A stretch of DNA of 64,000 bases. Source: an uncultured Eubacteriales bacterium (GTDB lineage Bacteria > Bacillota > Clostridia > Oscillospirales > Acutalibacteraceae). The translations under genes and the position numbers were made by a program. The notes under the pieces were generated by a model that saw only the letters and a program-made list of their open reading frames with translations, did no database searches and was not told where the DNA came from. The DNA lies in contig CAKUFK010000002.1 in NCBI GenBank assembly GCA_934647945.1, positions 282,517-346,516 on the forward strand. The letters are read 5' to 3'. Of the stretch, positions 52,102 to 61,495 are shown piece by piece; within the stretch, counting starts at the first letter, position 1, and every line of letters starts with the position of its first letter.

Positions 52102-53226
52102 ATGAGTCGTTTGGAAGAAAATTTCGCCGTCAAACTACGCCGGCGGAGGATGGCTTTGGGCTATACGCAGAAAACCCTCGCCAATTCCATTGGGTATTCT
52201 GAAAAAGCTGTCAGCAAGTGGGAGTCGGGGCGGGTGCTTCCTCCCACTTACGCCCTGCTGCGGGTCGCCGATGCCCTGCAGGTATCACTGGACGATTTGA
52301 TGGATTTTCAGGAAGATCCCTCCTTCTTTCTCGGGATCGACGGGGGCGCCACCAAAACGGACTTCGCGTTGGCTGACGGAGAAGGCCGCATCATCAGCCG
52401 CACCCTACTTGGTTCCAGCAACCCTGTTGACATCGGTATCGAAGCCGCTATGGAGGTGCTCGAAGCCGGTATCCGCCACGTCTGCCGGGGCATTTCCTTG
52501 CGCCGGATCTCCATGTTTGCCGGGATTTCCGGCGGAACCTCCGGTGACAACCGTGAAAGGCTCCATGCCTTTTTCTCGGGTTTTCACTTCGCCAAATTCG
52601 ACAACGGCAGTGATGCGCAGCCAATCGTTGCCGCGGGACTACAGGACAGGGACGGTATGGTGGTCATTATGGGGACAGGCTCGGTGGTTTTTGTCCAAAA
52701 GGACGGTGTCTTGCATCGTATCGGGGGCCTTGGCTATCTCTTCGACGAAGGAGGAAACGGGTACAGCCTGGGGCGTGATGTCTTGCGCGCCGTCATGGCT
52801 GCGGAAGACGGAAGCGGGAATCCCACCGCCCTCTCCGGGCTGTTTGCTCGGCAAACCGGAAAGGCCTCCGCCCTTGCCTGCCTGCCGGAATTCTATGAGC
52901 TGGGGAAGCGTGGCATTGCCGCCTACGCGCCGCTGGCCATCCAGGCCGCTTCTGCCGGCGATACGGTCGCACAGGATATCCTTGTTCGGAACATGCGGCA
53001 AATCGCCCGTCTTCTCGACGCCGGATGGAGGAAACTGGACCAGCCCCTGAAGGCCGAGGTGGTGTTTGTCGGCGGCTTGACGAACCATGAAACGCTGCTG
53101 ATGCCCCTCATTCAAAAAGAACTGGCCGAAAAAGAGCGTTATCGGTTTTCCGTCTATCGGGAACCCGCCGTCAACGGAGCGCTGCTGCTGGCCGGCCTAA
53201 AAAAGGAGGACGGCCAGCCGTGCTAA
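52102..53226 (+). CDS. Fusion: XRE DNA-binding domain and MurK-like amino-sugar kinase
   Basis: This 374-residue protein joins two families. Residues 1-70 are a Cro/C1-type helix-turn-helix (LGYTQKTLANSIGYSEKAVS, then KWESGRVLPP). Residues 75-370 are a BadF/BadG-type sugar kinase, with the phosphate-1 motif FLGIDGGATKTDFALAD, phosphate-2 IMGTGSVVF, GGLGYLFDEGGNGY, and adenosine motif VFVGGLTNHE. The clostridial MurK kinase of this family phosphorylates N-acetylmuramic acid and N-acetylglucosamine and is found with murQ, as here. The reading frame is continuous with no internal start that would give two proteins, so the fusion appears real. It may both phosphorylate the sugar and regulate the unit. 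Confidence 0.85.
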   Translation: MSRLEENFAVKLRRRRMALGYTQKTLANSIGYSEKAVSKWESGRVLPPTYALLRVADALQVSLDDLMDFQEDPSFFLGIDGGATKTDFALADGEGRIISRTLLGSSNPVDIGIEAAMEVLEAGIRHVCRGISLRRISMFAGISGGTSGDNRERLHAFFSGFHFAKFDNGSDAQPIVAAGLQDRDGMVVIMGTGSVVFVQKDGVLHRIGGLGYLFDEGGNGYSLGRDVLRAVMAAEDGSGNPTALSGLFARQTGKASALACLPEFYELGKRGIAAYAPLAIQAASAGDTVAQDILVRNMRQIARLLDAGWRKLDQPLKAEVVFVGGLTNHETLLMPLIQKELAEKERYRFSVYREPAVNGALLLAGLKKEDGQPC

Positions 53227-54035
53227 AAACCGAAATGCGGAATCCAAAAACAACGCATATCGACCGGATGAGCAGCGAACAGATCGTGCGCGTCATACAG
53301 GATGAAAACAAATATGCCGTTCAGGCCATTGACACCGAATTGGCCGCCATTTCAGCCGCCGTCGATGCGATCGTCCGCCGGATGAAGGAAGGAGGCCGTC
53401 TCTTTTACGTCGGATGCGGCACTTCCGGCCGGATCGGTGTTCTCGACGCATCGGAATGCCCTCCCACCTACGGTGTCGCCGACGATTTGGTCATCGGCAT
53501 TATTGCCGGCGGGGATCATGCTTTGCGCTATGCCGTGGAGGGGGCCGAGGATGACGAGCAGCAGGGGCGTACCGATTTGGACGCTTATCACCTCCGGCCG
53601 TGTGACAGCGTGGTGGGCATCTCGGCCGCAGGCGGTGCCGCCTATGTCCTCGGCGCGCTCCGTCTGGCGAAGGAGCGCGGAGCACTGACCGTTTCTCTGA
53701 CCTGCAACGCCGCCTGTCCATTGGAGAATGTGGCCGATATCGCCATCCATCCGGATACGGGCGCCGAGGTGGTGACTGGCTCGACACGCATGAAAGCAGG
53801 CAGCGCGCACAAGATGATCCTAAACATGATTTCCACATCCGTGATGATACAAATGGGATATGTTTACGAAAATCTGATGGTCCATTTGAAGCCCAGCAAC
53901 CGGAAGCTGAAAAATCGTATGATCGGTATCGTATGCGATCTCACCGGCGTTTCCTCTTCCGACGCGGAAACGTTGCTGACAGAAAACGGCTGGAATATCC
54001 GTGAAGCGGTCCGCCATACTCAGGACGGCCGGTAA
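53220..54035 (+). CDS. murQ: MurNAc-6-phosphate etherase
   Basis: This 271-residue SIS-domain protein is MurQ, which cleaves the lactyl ether of N-acetylmuramic acid 6-phosphate to give GlcNAc 6-phosphate and lactate in cell-wall recycling or peptidoglycan salvage. Family landmarks are RNPKTTHIDRMSSEQIVRVI, FYVGCGTSGRIGVLDASECP, VVGISAAGG, and EVVTGSTRMKAGSAHKMILN. A GTG start overlaps the kinase gene by 7 bases. It is shorter than typical 300-residue members, with a reduced UBA-like C-terminus (SSSDAETLLTENGW). The kinase just upstream would supply its substrate. Confidence 0.95.
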   Translation: MLKTEMRNPKTTHIDRMSSEQIVRVIQDENKYAVQAIDTELAAISAAVDAIVRRMKEGGRLFYVGCGTSGRIGVLDASECPPTYGVADDLVIGIIAGGDHALRYAVEGAEDDEQQGRTDLDAYHLRPCDSVVGISAAGGAAYVLGALRLAKERGALTVSLTCNAACPLENVADIAIHPDTGAEVVTGSTRMKAGSAHKMILNMISTSVMIQMGYVYENLMVHLKPSNRKLKNRMIGIVCDLTGVSSSDAETLLTENGWNIREAVRHTQDGR

Positions 54036-54082
54036 GGGGTTCTCTATAGACGCCGCCATGAGGCGGGGATCGGAGGTTTTCT

Positions 54083-56284
54083 ATGTATCAATCCAGAATA
54101 CATGCCACCAACGGCATCCTCTCCTTGGCGCTGGACGCTCTCAACGGTGAAGTGCTGGAGCTTGTCAGAGAGAGTACATGGGATAACGTGGCCAAAAACC
54201 ATGTGCAGAAAGCCTATTCGCTCCTGGAGGGGATCTTGCACACGGAGGAAGCGGACCTGCGCTTCCATGTGCCCCGCTATCTGGAGATTGCCGCCGACGA
54301 AAGCTTGAAGCCGCTTATCCGCGTCGAGCAGCGAGAAACCAGCGCCACGGTTTCTCTGCATTATCCGGCACTGATGTGCGACACGGGAAAACTCGCTATT
54401 TCGGCCGGGATCACCATTGAATTGGGCGAAGAGGAAGCCCGCAGCGTCTGGCGCCTGTCACTGGACAACCGCACGGAATACGAAATATATGAGGTGGCCT
54501 TCCCCTCGCTCAACGGGATGTGGCTGGGGGAATCCTGGCAGGACGACATCCTGGTCCTGCCGCGTTTTGCCGGATGGAAAGCGGTGAACCCCACGCTGAA
54601 GCTGGCCTCTCCTCCCTGTGAGATCCATTGGAAATGGCAGGAATACCTGTATACTTATGCACTAGGCGAACTGTCCGGGATCCGGGATGACAGAGGGGCG
54701 TATACGGCCGCGCTTTCATATACCGGGGATGCCTCCATGCTGTGGATGGATCTGTACGATCCCACCGAAAACACCGGCATTTACATGACCTGCCGCAACA
54801 CCAGTCTAACGATGAAAGGGCTGCGTGTGCTGAGCTTCGGCGAGCAGGATCCCGGCATCGGCATGGCCGTCGTCCATAAACCCTGTCTGAAACGGGGGGA
54901 ATGGAAAAGCGAAGACTGTGTCGTCGCCCTGCATGAAGGGGACTGGCACTGGGCGGCGGACGACTACCGCGCCTGGTTCGCGTCGCTCGGGCGTCCCGCT
55001 GCAAACCGGCATAGCCCCTCCTGGTTTGAAAAAAGCGCCGGTTTGATGGCGCATTATGATTTTCAGTATCAGCTCGGCGGAATCGTCCATACCTTTCGGG
55101 ATATTCCCGAATTGTACCGGCAGGCACGGGATCTAGGGCTGCATCATCTGTTGCTGTCGGGCTGGAACAAGGACGGGTTCGATTATGGTTTCCCGCATTA
55201 TACACCCAATCCGCTTCTGGGCACGGAAGAAGACCTGAGAGAAGCTATACAACAGGTTCGCGGCATGGGGGGCCATGTGGCGTTTTACATCAATTCCCGC
55301 CTGTGCAACACCGCTTTTGCCGATGAACAGGAACAGATCCGTCAAAGTGCCGTCATGAACCGTAACGGCAGCCTCTATATAGAGAAGTACGGCGCCGCAA
55401 ATGTCTCTTTCGCTTCCATGTGCATCAACGAGCCCGCATGGCGTCAGAGATTGGCCCACACCGTCCGATATCTGACGCATGATATCGGGGCGGACAGCAT
55501 CTACCTGGATCAGCTGGCCATGGCCCCCTCTCTCAAATGCTATCATCCAGCGCATGCCGAGCATAATGACAACCCCACCGCCTGGAATCAGGGGTATGAA
55601 AAACTGCTTTCCCAGCTGTGCATGGATACTCCGCCGGAAGGGGTGGCCCTGCTGTATGAGGGCTGCAACGATATCTTTGGCCCACGGGCGTCCGGACAGT
55701 TGATTTCCTCCATGTCGGGGCCCTTTATCGGCCGGTTTCCAGAGGTGTACAAGTACACGTTTCCGGACCAGATCCTGGTCGATATGATGAACCCGCGCCG
55801 CCATTCCGCCATGCGTCCGGAACACATCGCCCGCCACTCGACCGAATTCCTCTACAAAGCGTTTGTAATGGGTTCCTATTTCTGGTGTTACGATCTGGAA
55901 TGGGACAACACCTGGCGCCGGGACCCGGAACAGGCCCAGCGCCTCAAAAAGGTCATCGCGCTACGTGTTCGTTGGCTGGAAAACTATGGACATGGGCGTT
56001 TTACGGATACCGTGGGCATTCTGCGCGCACCGGCGGAACCGATGATCAAGCGCTTTGAACTGGAAGACGGTTTGCTCCTTGCCTGCGCCTGTGACAGCAC
56101 GCTGTGCGGCCAGGTGGCGGTGTCTTGGAAATACGGCCGGCCGCCCAAAGCCGTTGTCATGACGATGGATCAGCCCGATGCCCAGCCGCTGACCGATATC
56201 TCGGTTGAAACGATTGACGGCACGCCTTGTGCGCTGCTCTCTCTCCCCCACAGTGAGATGGCGGTTATCGTTTTGCGCATATGA
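54083..56284 (+). CDS. DUF6259 glycosidase-like protein
   Basis: This 733-residue cytosolic protein has an N-terminal beta-sandwich (about residues 1-280), a central TIM-barrel-like region (about 290-600), and a C-terminal beta domain. I assign it to the DUF6259 group on the basis of the whole pattern, including WWxxDDYRxWF-type elements (HWAADDYRAWFASLG). Candidate catalytic acids are Asp in DSIYLDQLAMA and Glu in LLYEGCNDIFG, by position in the barrel; this is inference. CGGAGG before the ATG is a good ribosome site. It lies 47 bases after murQ and is followed by a terminator, so the hydrolysed glycan may contain amino sugars. Confidence 0.75.
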   Translation: MYQSRIHATNGILSLALDALNGEVLELVRESTWDNVAKNHVQKAYSLLEGILHTEEADLRFHVPRYLEIAADESLKPLIRVEQRETSATVSLHYPALMCDTGKLAISAGITIELGEEEARSVWRLSLDNRTEYEIYEVAFPSLNGMWLGESWQDDILVLPRFAGWKAVNPTLKLASPPCEIHWKWQEYLYTYALGELSGIRDDRGAYTAALSYTGDASMLWMDLYDPTENTGIYMTCRNTSLTMKGLRVLSFGEQDPGIGMAVVHKPCLKRGEWKSEDCVVALHEGDWHWAADDYRAWFASLGRPAANRHSPSWFEKSAGLMAHYDFQYQLGGIVHTFRDIPELYRQARDLGLHHLLLSGWNKDGFDYGFPHYTPNPLLGTEEDLREAIQQVRGMGGHVAFYINSRLCNTAFADEQEQIRQSAVMNRNGSLYIEKYGAANVSFASMCINEPAWRQRLAHTVRYLTHDIGADSIYLDQLAMAPSLKCYHPAHAEHNDNPTAWNQGYEKLLSQLCMDTPPEGVALLYEGCNDIFGPRASGQLISSMSGPFIGRFPEVYKYTFPDQILVDMMNPRRHSAMRPEHIARHSTEFLYKAFVMGSYFWCYDLEWDNTWRRDPEQAQRLKKVIALRVRWLENYGHGRFTDTVGILRAPAEPMIKRFELEDGLLLACACDSTLCGQVAVSWKYGRPPKAVVMTMDQPDAQPLTDISVETIDGTPCALLSLPHSEMAVIVLRI

Positions 56285-56359
56285 GTCTGAGCCGTCCCTT
56301 TTGATAAAAGGGCGGCTGGCGGCCAAAGGGATACCGGTATGACGGACCGCTGCATACAA

Positions 56360-56397
56360 GCCCGGCCATCTGTAAGAATGGCCGGGCCCTCTTTTTT
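56360..56397 (+). terminator. Terminator after the amino-sugar unit
   Basis: Perfect 10-base arms (56360-56369 and 56378-56387), 8-base loop, followed by CCTCTTTTTT. It ends the murK-murQ-DUF6259 transcript. Confidence 0.9.
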
Positions 56398-56457
56398 GGA
56401 TGAAACCGGCCTGTCCGGGGTATACTAAGCGCGAATCTGGCTTAGGAGGCAAGGGAA

Positions 56458-56901
56458 TTGGAAAAAACCATCGAGGCGGACACGATTCGGCTGTTAAGGG
56501 AATGCGACGCCGGTATCAAAATGGGCGTCGAGGCCATCCAGGAAGTCGAACAGTACAGCAGTGACCCGGAACTTAGGCAGTTTCTGAAATCCAATATGGC
56601 TGAGCATGAAAAATTGCAGAGTGAACTGCAGGAATTGCTCGATCAATATCACGACGACGGCAAAGATCCCAATGCCATGGCCAAAGGCATGTCCTGGCTC
56701 AAAACCAATATCAAGCTGGCGGTCGATGAATCCGACAAAACCATAGCCGACCTGATCACCGACGGCTGCAATATGGGCGTAAAGTCGCTCAACCGCTATC
56801 TCAATCAGTACGAGGCGGCCGACGAGAAATCAAAAGACATCGCCAAAAGGGTAATATCCCTGGAAGAGACCTTGGCAAAGGATATCCGGAAATTCCTATA
56901 G
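56458..56901 (+). CDS. Small four-helix protein, ferritin-like
   Basis: This 147-residue, helix-rich, acidic protein starts at TTG 56458 with AGGAGG 9 bases upstream. Four amphipathic helices are suggested (about residues 5-30, 33-60, 70-100, 105-147). It resembles DUF2383/ferritin-like proteins in composition, but the usual metal-binding Glu/His set is not clearly visible (HEKLQSELQELL is one candidate helix). A TATACT at 56421 lacks a well-spaced -35. Flanking terminators make it monocistronic. Function unknown. Confidence 0.75.
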   Translation: MEKTIEADTIRLLRECDAGIKMGVEAIQEVEQYSSDPELRQFLKSNMAEHEKLQSELQELLDQYHDDGKDPNAMAKGMSWLKTNIKLAVDESDKTIADLITDGCNMGVKSLNRYLNQYEAADEKSKDIAKRVISLEETLAKDIRKFL

Positions 56902-56907
56902 AAACCC

Positions 56908-56948
56908 CCGGGGGCCTGCCGCTCTAAACGGCAGGCCCCCGGCTTTTT
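56908..56948 (+). terminator. Terminator between converging genes
   Basis: Perfect 14-base arms (56908-56921 and 56929-56942), 7-base loop, followed by CTTTTTG on the plus strand. It stands between the converging four-helix protein gene and the propeller-like gene and may work weakly for the latter too. Confidence 0.9.
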
Positions 56949-56962
56949 GTCGCAGACGTATC

Positions 56963-58420
56963 TCAGTCCGGAAGGCTCAAATCCACCTCGGCGAATTGGA
57001 ATTCCTGTTTCGAGGTCTCCGAAAGGGAAATGATCAGCCGGGTCTCGCTTAAAACCTTCTCGATGACGACTGATTCCCCTTGATTCCGGACAAAGAGTGG
57101 CAGGGTATAGACCGTCTGCCCGCCCTTCCCATCGGTCACCACAACAAAATCCAGGTTTTCCCGCCACTTATCATGCGGCACGTTGAGGTCGATATGATAG
57201 AGCGCCATGGCCGTATCCGAACCGTCCATAAAAACCCAATCGCGGAATTGACTCAGCCCGCTGATTTGGGGGCCGGGATCCCATTCTGTCAGGGTATCGG
57301 TATGGGAATCCCAAATGGCCAACTTGAACGCTCCATCTACCACCGGCCCTTTTTCGATCAGAAACCGGCCTTGACGGTCGATCGGCTTGGGCCACGAAAC
57401 GGTCTGATCCCCTGGAGGGAACGGTTCCGTTTTCTTTGTATCCACATCGATCCTCCATAGAGTAACGTCGGTGTCCCGGCTGTAAATCAGGGTGCGGCCT
57501 GCCCACACAATGGCCGCGGCATCCTCGACAAGTAGGGACTCTTCCCCGGTCGCCATATCAATATACCAGATGTCGTCTTCCAGATACAGGCCAATCCGGA
57601 ACCCTTCCTTCTCCCCGTCTTCCCGATAACGGCGTACAAAGTCCTCATAGGTGCGGCGGTTGCTCTGATACGCCACAAGGCTGTTGTCTTCACTGGGAGT
57701 CGGGTTGATTATCCAGTGCAATTGTCCGACGTCTGTGGGGGCATCCTCCGTATTCTGGAGTTCCTCCAATTTTTTCATATCATAGCCGCCGACTTGATCC
57801 CGGCTGATTTTTTGAACCGTACCGTCGGCACTATTGTACATGAAAAGAGACCACCCAAACCACAAACAAGCGGACTTTTGGTCAGAAGAGATCGAATGCT
57901 CTATGGGACGATCCAATACGTCTGTAAAAGAGGCGAGATACCGTTCCTGACCCAGCACAAAGGTTTTTACCTTGTAGTCGGACATGTACCCGAAATCCTG
58001 GAGATCCAGCGTAACCGTTTCCTCCACCGCACCGTCGCGTACAAGCTCCAAGGAATTGAATGGGCCCTTATATGCCAGCGGGGTCACCCGGCTGTCCGGC
58101 AGGTCCCAAAAGCCGTTTTCATCCTGCCACGGGTCCTGCGGCGCGGACGAGGAGGAAGCCGAGGACGGCCCAGACAGGACTTCCTGGTCCGAAGCCGGGG
58201 ATGAAGCCGGCGGGATGGGGGGCGGGGTGCCCCGCCGAACCAGAAGAATCCCCACCGTCAGCAGGAGCACGGCTCCTGCCGCGGCCGGAATCAGCCATAC
58301 CGCCGGCTGCCGGGCCTTCTTCGGCACGGGTGTCTTTGCCTCGGTCACGCTCCATTCGGCCCGGTCCAGGCCGGCCGGGCCGTCGTCTTGCCCACGTCGG
58401 AAAGGCTTCCGTTCATCCAT
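56963..58420 (-). CDS. Membrane-anchored, propeller-like extracytoplasmic protein
   Basis: This 485-residue protein has a charged cytoplasmic N-terminus of about 40 residues, one transmembrane helix (about 41-62, AVWLIPAAAGAVLLLTVGIL), a Pro/Ser-rich linker (about 64-100) and a large extracytoplasmic beta-rich domain. Repeated segments such as DIWYIDMATGEESLLVED, TLWRIDVDTKKTEPFPPG and FKLAIWDSHTDTLTEWDPG resemble WD40-like/TolB-type propeller blades. No catalytic motif is seen. ATG 58420 has GGGGAGGA 5 bases upstream. No recognised family. The 58421-58708 gap contains only a short palindrome (58658-58672) followed by TCCTTTT on the minus strand, possibly the terminator of the MFS operon. Confidence 0.75.
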   Translation of the reverse strand: MDERKPFRRGQDDGPAGLDRAEWSVTEAKTPVPKKARQPAVWLIPAAAGAVLLLTVGILLVRRGTPPPIPPASSPASDQEVLSGPSSASSSSAPQDPWQDENGFWDLPDSRVTPLAYKGPFNSLELVRDGAVEETVTLDLQDFGYMSDYKVKTFVLGQERYLASFTDVLDRPIEHSISSDQKSACLWFGWSLFMYNSADGTVQKISRDQVGGYDMKKLEELQNTEDAPTDVGQLHWIINPTPSEDNSLVAYQSNRRTYEDFVRRYREDGEKEGFRIGLYLEDDIWYIDMATGEESLLVEDAAAIVWAGRTLIYSRDTDVTLWRIDVDTKKTEPFPPGDQTVSWPKPIDRQGRFLIEKGPVVDGAFKLAIWDSHTDTLTEWDPGPQISGLSQFRDWVFMDGSDTAMALYHIDLNVPHDKWRENLDFVVVTDGKGGQTVYTLPLFVRNQGESVVIEKVLSETRLIISLSETSKQEFQFAEVDLSLPD

Positions 58421-58708
58421 TGACGTCCTCCCCCTCATCTGATGCTGCCGCCGTCGAAACGCGTTGCGGCTAATAGCGGGGCGGGATAAGCCCGGCCTTC
58501 TCTATCGGGCCGCGTCCGGGACCGCCCCTCTACAACCGGTTTTGAAGCTGCGGATATCTTCCTGTTTACCATTTTACCTTCCGGTGCGGAATTTATAAAG
58601 TGAAAGCGGGCTGCCGGGCAGAAAATCCTGTCTCCCACGTGTTTTGCCGGAAAAGGAATGCCGAATCGGCATCTCTGGCAAGACAAGCCTGGCGTGTAAG
58701 GCAGCCTG

Positions 58709-59935
58709 TCACATCGGATCGCTTTTACAGGCGGCAAATTTGTGCTTCCACGGTCTCGCACAAGAAAAACATACTGCCGTTCCCGCAAGAGCAATCAAAA
58801 ACCATACCAGAACCGTATACTGCCAGCCGATCTCTTTTGATAAAACGGCGATGGCGTAGGTGGACAGCGCGCTTCCGATATAGGTACAGGAATTGATCAC
58901 GCCCGATACGGTGGACACCGTTCCGTATTGTTTGAAGTAGGGCGGGATCATACAAACCAGAATCAAGTTCACCCCATGCATACAGCCGGTGAGAGTAGCG
59001 GAAAGCAAAACGGAAAAAGCCGCGTTTTGTCCCGCAAACAACCATAGTACGAGAGCCGAACAAGCGCCCGCGGCAAAAAACGCGCCCGCGCAGGTGAGCG
59101 GATTGGTCAGCTTTTTCATGTACAGCCTTGTGGCGATTTGGAAACAGACGATGCTGAAAAGCGGCAAAACGACGCCGGTTAAAATAGAAACGCGATTGCT
59201 CAGCTGATAGGTCTCCGCTATATAGGACGGCATCCAGGTTGTAACACCATCCCTGAGCATCCCCTGCAGGATGATGGCAGCCATGACACAGAGCATCAAG
59301 GGATTCCATAAGGCGTTTGCCTGTCCTTTGGAAACTTTGGCGGCGGGAACGGGGGCTTCCGTTTCTATTTCATAAGAATAGCGATTCCATACAACAAGCA
59401 TCACGATGCCGCAGATTGCCGAAAAAACAAAAACCCATTTCCAACTGAGGACCGAAATGATAAGCGGCGATAGCAGATAGAGCAGCATGGTCCCGAAAGA
59501 GCTTCCCCACGAAACCTTCGCGGTCGTTTTTTTGTAATCCTCTTCCGATAAAAGCGCCGTCATCAGCCTTACAAGAGGCGGCCACAGGAAGCTTTGGGCA
59601 AACCCGTTTATGCACCAGACCACTACCATTTGAAGCGTATTCCTGCACACCGGAATCAGCAGATTCATCGCAACCGTTACCATGAGCCCGCAGGAGACCA
59701 GTTTTTTCGGCGAAATCCGGTCCCCCAACACGCCGCTGACGATTTGTCCTGCTCCATAGGTGATAAAGCTCCCGGTCAGTGCCATAGAAAGCAAATCCCT
59801 GGAAACAGCCGTAGCGGCTTCCATTTCCGATATAATCGCCCCGTAATTGATACGGGTGATATAACTGACCATATACGTACAGGCAAACAAACACGCCAAC
59901 CGGTTTACCTGACTTTTGCCTTCCAGCCTATTCAT
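58709..59935 (-). CDS. MFS transporter, organophosphate-antiporter-like
   Basis: This 408-residue protein has about 12 hydrophobic segments. Its sequence resembles the major facilitator superfamily group that includes UhpT/GlpT-type sugar-phosphate or glycerol-3-phosphate carriers (TRINYGAIISEM; GAGQIVSGVLGDRISPKKLV). The start overlaps the phosphodiesterase stop by 4 bases (ATGA). It lies in an operon with a DeoR regulator and a phosphodiesterase, consistent with handling a phosphorylated or nucleotide-linked sugar. The longer frame upstream is antisense-like relative to the phosphodiesterase gene and not accepted. Confidence 0.87.
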   Translation of the reverse strand: MNRLEGKSQVNRLACLFACTYMVSYITRINYGAIISEMEAATAVSRDLLSMALTGSFITYGAGQIVSGVLGDRISPKKLVSCGLMVTVAMNLLIPVCRNTLQMVVVWCINGFAQSFLWPPLVRLMTALLSEEDYKKTTAKVSWGSSFGTMLLYLLSPLIISVLSWKWVFVFSAICGIVMLVVWNRYSYEIETEAPVPAAKVSKGQANALWNPLMLCVMAAIILQGMLRDGVTTWMPSYIAETYQLSNRVSILTGVVLPLFSIVCFQIATRLYMKKLTNPLTCAGAFFAAGACSALVLWLFAGQNAAFSVLLSATLTGCMHGVNLILVCMIPPYFKQYGTVSTVSGVINSCTYIGSALSTYAIAVLSKEIGWQYTVLVWFLIALAGTAVCFSCARPWKHKFAACKSDPM

Positions 59936-60696
59936 ATCAGGCTGCGCCCTTCCCAATCCGCGTCGGGCTCTACCTCCAGCAACTTCGCAATCGTCGGCGC
60001 AAGATCCTTGATGGTCACCGTCCCCCAGTCTTTTCCGGCGGCAAAACCATTCCCCATGACAATAACGGGAATAGTCATGTCCTCCGGCAAATCGGTTCCG
60101 TGCATGCGGTCGTGGCCGCCGTGGTCGGCGGTGATGATCACGGTGTAATCCTCCGGCAAGGCGTCGATCACCCGCCCGATATTGTCCCAACTGTTTTCCA
60201 GAGCCGCCATATATTCCTGGCTCATCCAACCGTGTGAATGCCCTGCCTCATCGGAATATCCCAAATATAAGAAAGCAAAATCCGTGTAATTGGCCGTCAG
60301 ATACGCGATAGCGGCATTTGTGACAACCGTATTGGCCTTATCGTAACCAAAATCCCCGCCTTTGCAATAACAAGAGAACGAAAGCGAGTTCGGCCTTGCG
60401 AGATCCCGGAGCTCTTCCCAATTATAAAAGAACGCACATGTCTTTTTGTGGTTTAACAGAACCTCGCACAAGCCGTTGATCGGTCTTACCTGCGGCGCAT
60501 ATGTATTGGTCGTCGTCCCATGTCTAGATGGGTCCACACTGTGGAAAAGCGACATATGGCACGGGAGCGTCACGGAGGGCATAACCGTCGTTGCCGTCAT
60601 GGTATAGGAGGCGTTTTTCAGTAGTTTTTGTACCCGCGGCATGGCTGCAATCGCGTCGGGCCTCATGCCGTCCACTACAATCAATACTGTTCTCAT
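59932..60696 (-). CDS. Alkaline-phosphatase-superfamily phosphodiesterase
   Basis: This 254-residue cytosolic enzyme has the metal site and nucleophile pattern of type I phosphodiesterase/nucleotide pyrophosphatases: Asp9 in LIVVDGMRPD, Thr43 in SVTLPCHMSLF as the probable nucleophile, SDEAGHSHGW, and ITADHGGHDRMHG. It is shorter than typical family members (about 400 residues), keeping only the core. No signal peptide. The start overlaps the DeoR stop by 4 bases, so the two are translationally coupled. Likely substrate is a phosphate ester or diester entering through the coupled MFS carrier; that is inference. Confidence 0.87.
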   Translation of the reverse strand: MRTVLIVVDGMRPDAIAAMPRVQKLLKNASYTMTATTVMPSVTLPCHMSLFHSVDPSRHGTTTNTYAPQVRPINGLCEVLLNHKKTCAFFYNWEELRDLARPNSLSFSCYCKGGDFGYDKANTVVTNAAIAYLTANYTDFAFLYLGYSDEAGHSHGWMSQEYMAALENSWDNIGRVIDALPEDYTVIITADHGGHDRMHGTDLPEDMTIPVIVMGNGFAAGKDWGTVTIKDLAPTIAKLLEVEPDADWEGRSLI

Positions 60697-61469
60697 GCTG
60701 AATTCTCTCCTTTATAAATAATCCTGTCGTTTTCTCGGTATAGCTGTAACAGCTCTTCTGGCAGATCCGAGTCGGTCACATAAGTGTACGTCTTTTTCAT
60801 TTCCTCGACCTTAAGCAGCGCTTTCTTTTCGAACTTGCTGCTGTCCGCCAGAACAAATATGTCGTCTGAAGATTGTATGAGCTGTTTCTGAATCGGATAC
60901 AGATCCTCTTGATAATCACAAATTCCATATTCCAAAGAAAGAGCGCTGGGAAACACAAAGGCTTTCTGCATGTGCAGATTCTTCAGCATATCCAAGGTCA
61001 ATGCACCGAAAAAGGCATGTTCCTCCCGCAGATAGTGTCCGCCGCATAGAATCAGGGAAAACCCTTCACAGTCACATAAAATCCGAAACACATCCAGTGA
61101 ATGGGTAATGACGGTCAACCTGGAAAAATGCTCTTTCAGCGCCTCTGCGAAAAGAACCGCCGTACTCCCGGCATCAATTCCGATGATATCGCCATTGGAA
61201 ATACAATCCATCGCTTTGAAGGAAATTTCCGATTTCTGCCTGCACTGCTCTGCGCTCCGCTTTTTCAGATCAAAAAAAGGCTTCATATCCTTTTTTGCCA
61301 CCGCTCCGCCGTGGACGCGGGACAACCGTCCCTGCAGCTCCATAGCTAACAAATCCCTGCGGATCGTTTCAATGGATACATGGAAGACATTGACAAGCCC
61401 CGACGTTGTGACGGCACCACTTTTTTGAAGCTGTTCATATATTTTCTCCTGCCGTTCTCTCGCAAACAT
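60693..61469 (-). CDS. DeoR-family sugar-phosphate-sensing repressor
   Basis: This 258-residue regulator has an N-terminal DeoR helix-turn-helix (about residues 1-58: ERQEKIYEQLQKSGAVTTSG; VSIETIRRDLLAMELQGRL, then RVHGGA) and a C-terminal DeoRC sensor domain (about 75-235) with IGIDAGSTAVLFAEAL and FVLADSSKFEKKALL. DeoR repressors bind phosphorylated sugars. It heads the phosphodiesterase-MFS operon and probably represses it. ATG 61469 follows GGAGGTGA with 6 bases. A candidate promoter lies at 61496-61524. Confidence 0.92.
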   Translation of the reverse strand: MFARERQEKIYEQLQKSGAVTTSGLVNVFHVSIETIRRDLLAMELQGRLSRVHGGAVAKKDMKPFFDLKKRSAEQCRQKSEISFKAMDCISNGDIIGIDAGSTAVLFAEALKEHFSRLTVITHSLDVFRILCDCEGFSLILCGGHYLREEHAFFGALTLDMLKNLHMQKAFVFPSALSLEYGICDYQEDLYPIQKQLIQSSDDIFVLADSSKFEKKALLKVEEMKKTYTYVTDSDLPEELLQLYRENDRIIYKGENSA

Positions 61470-61495
61470 TTGCAATCACCTCCAATCATACGCAA

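Noticed and set aside
56396..56426. TTGGAT and TATACT before the four-helix protein gene
   Set aside because: Spacing is 19 bases and the -35 lies in the T-run of a terminator, so it is not a convincing promoter.
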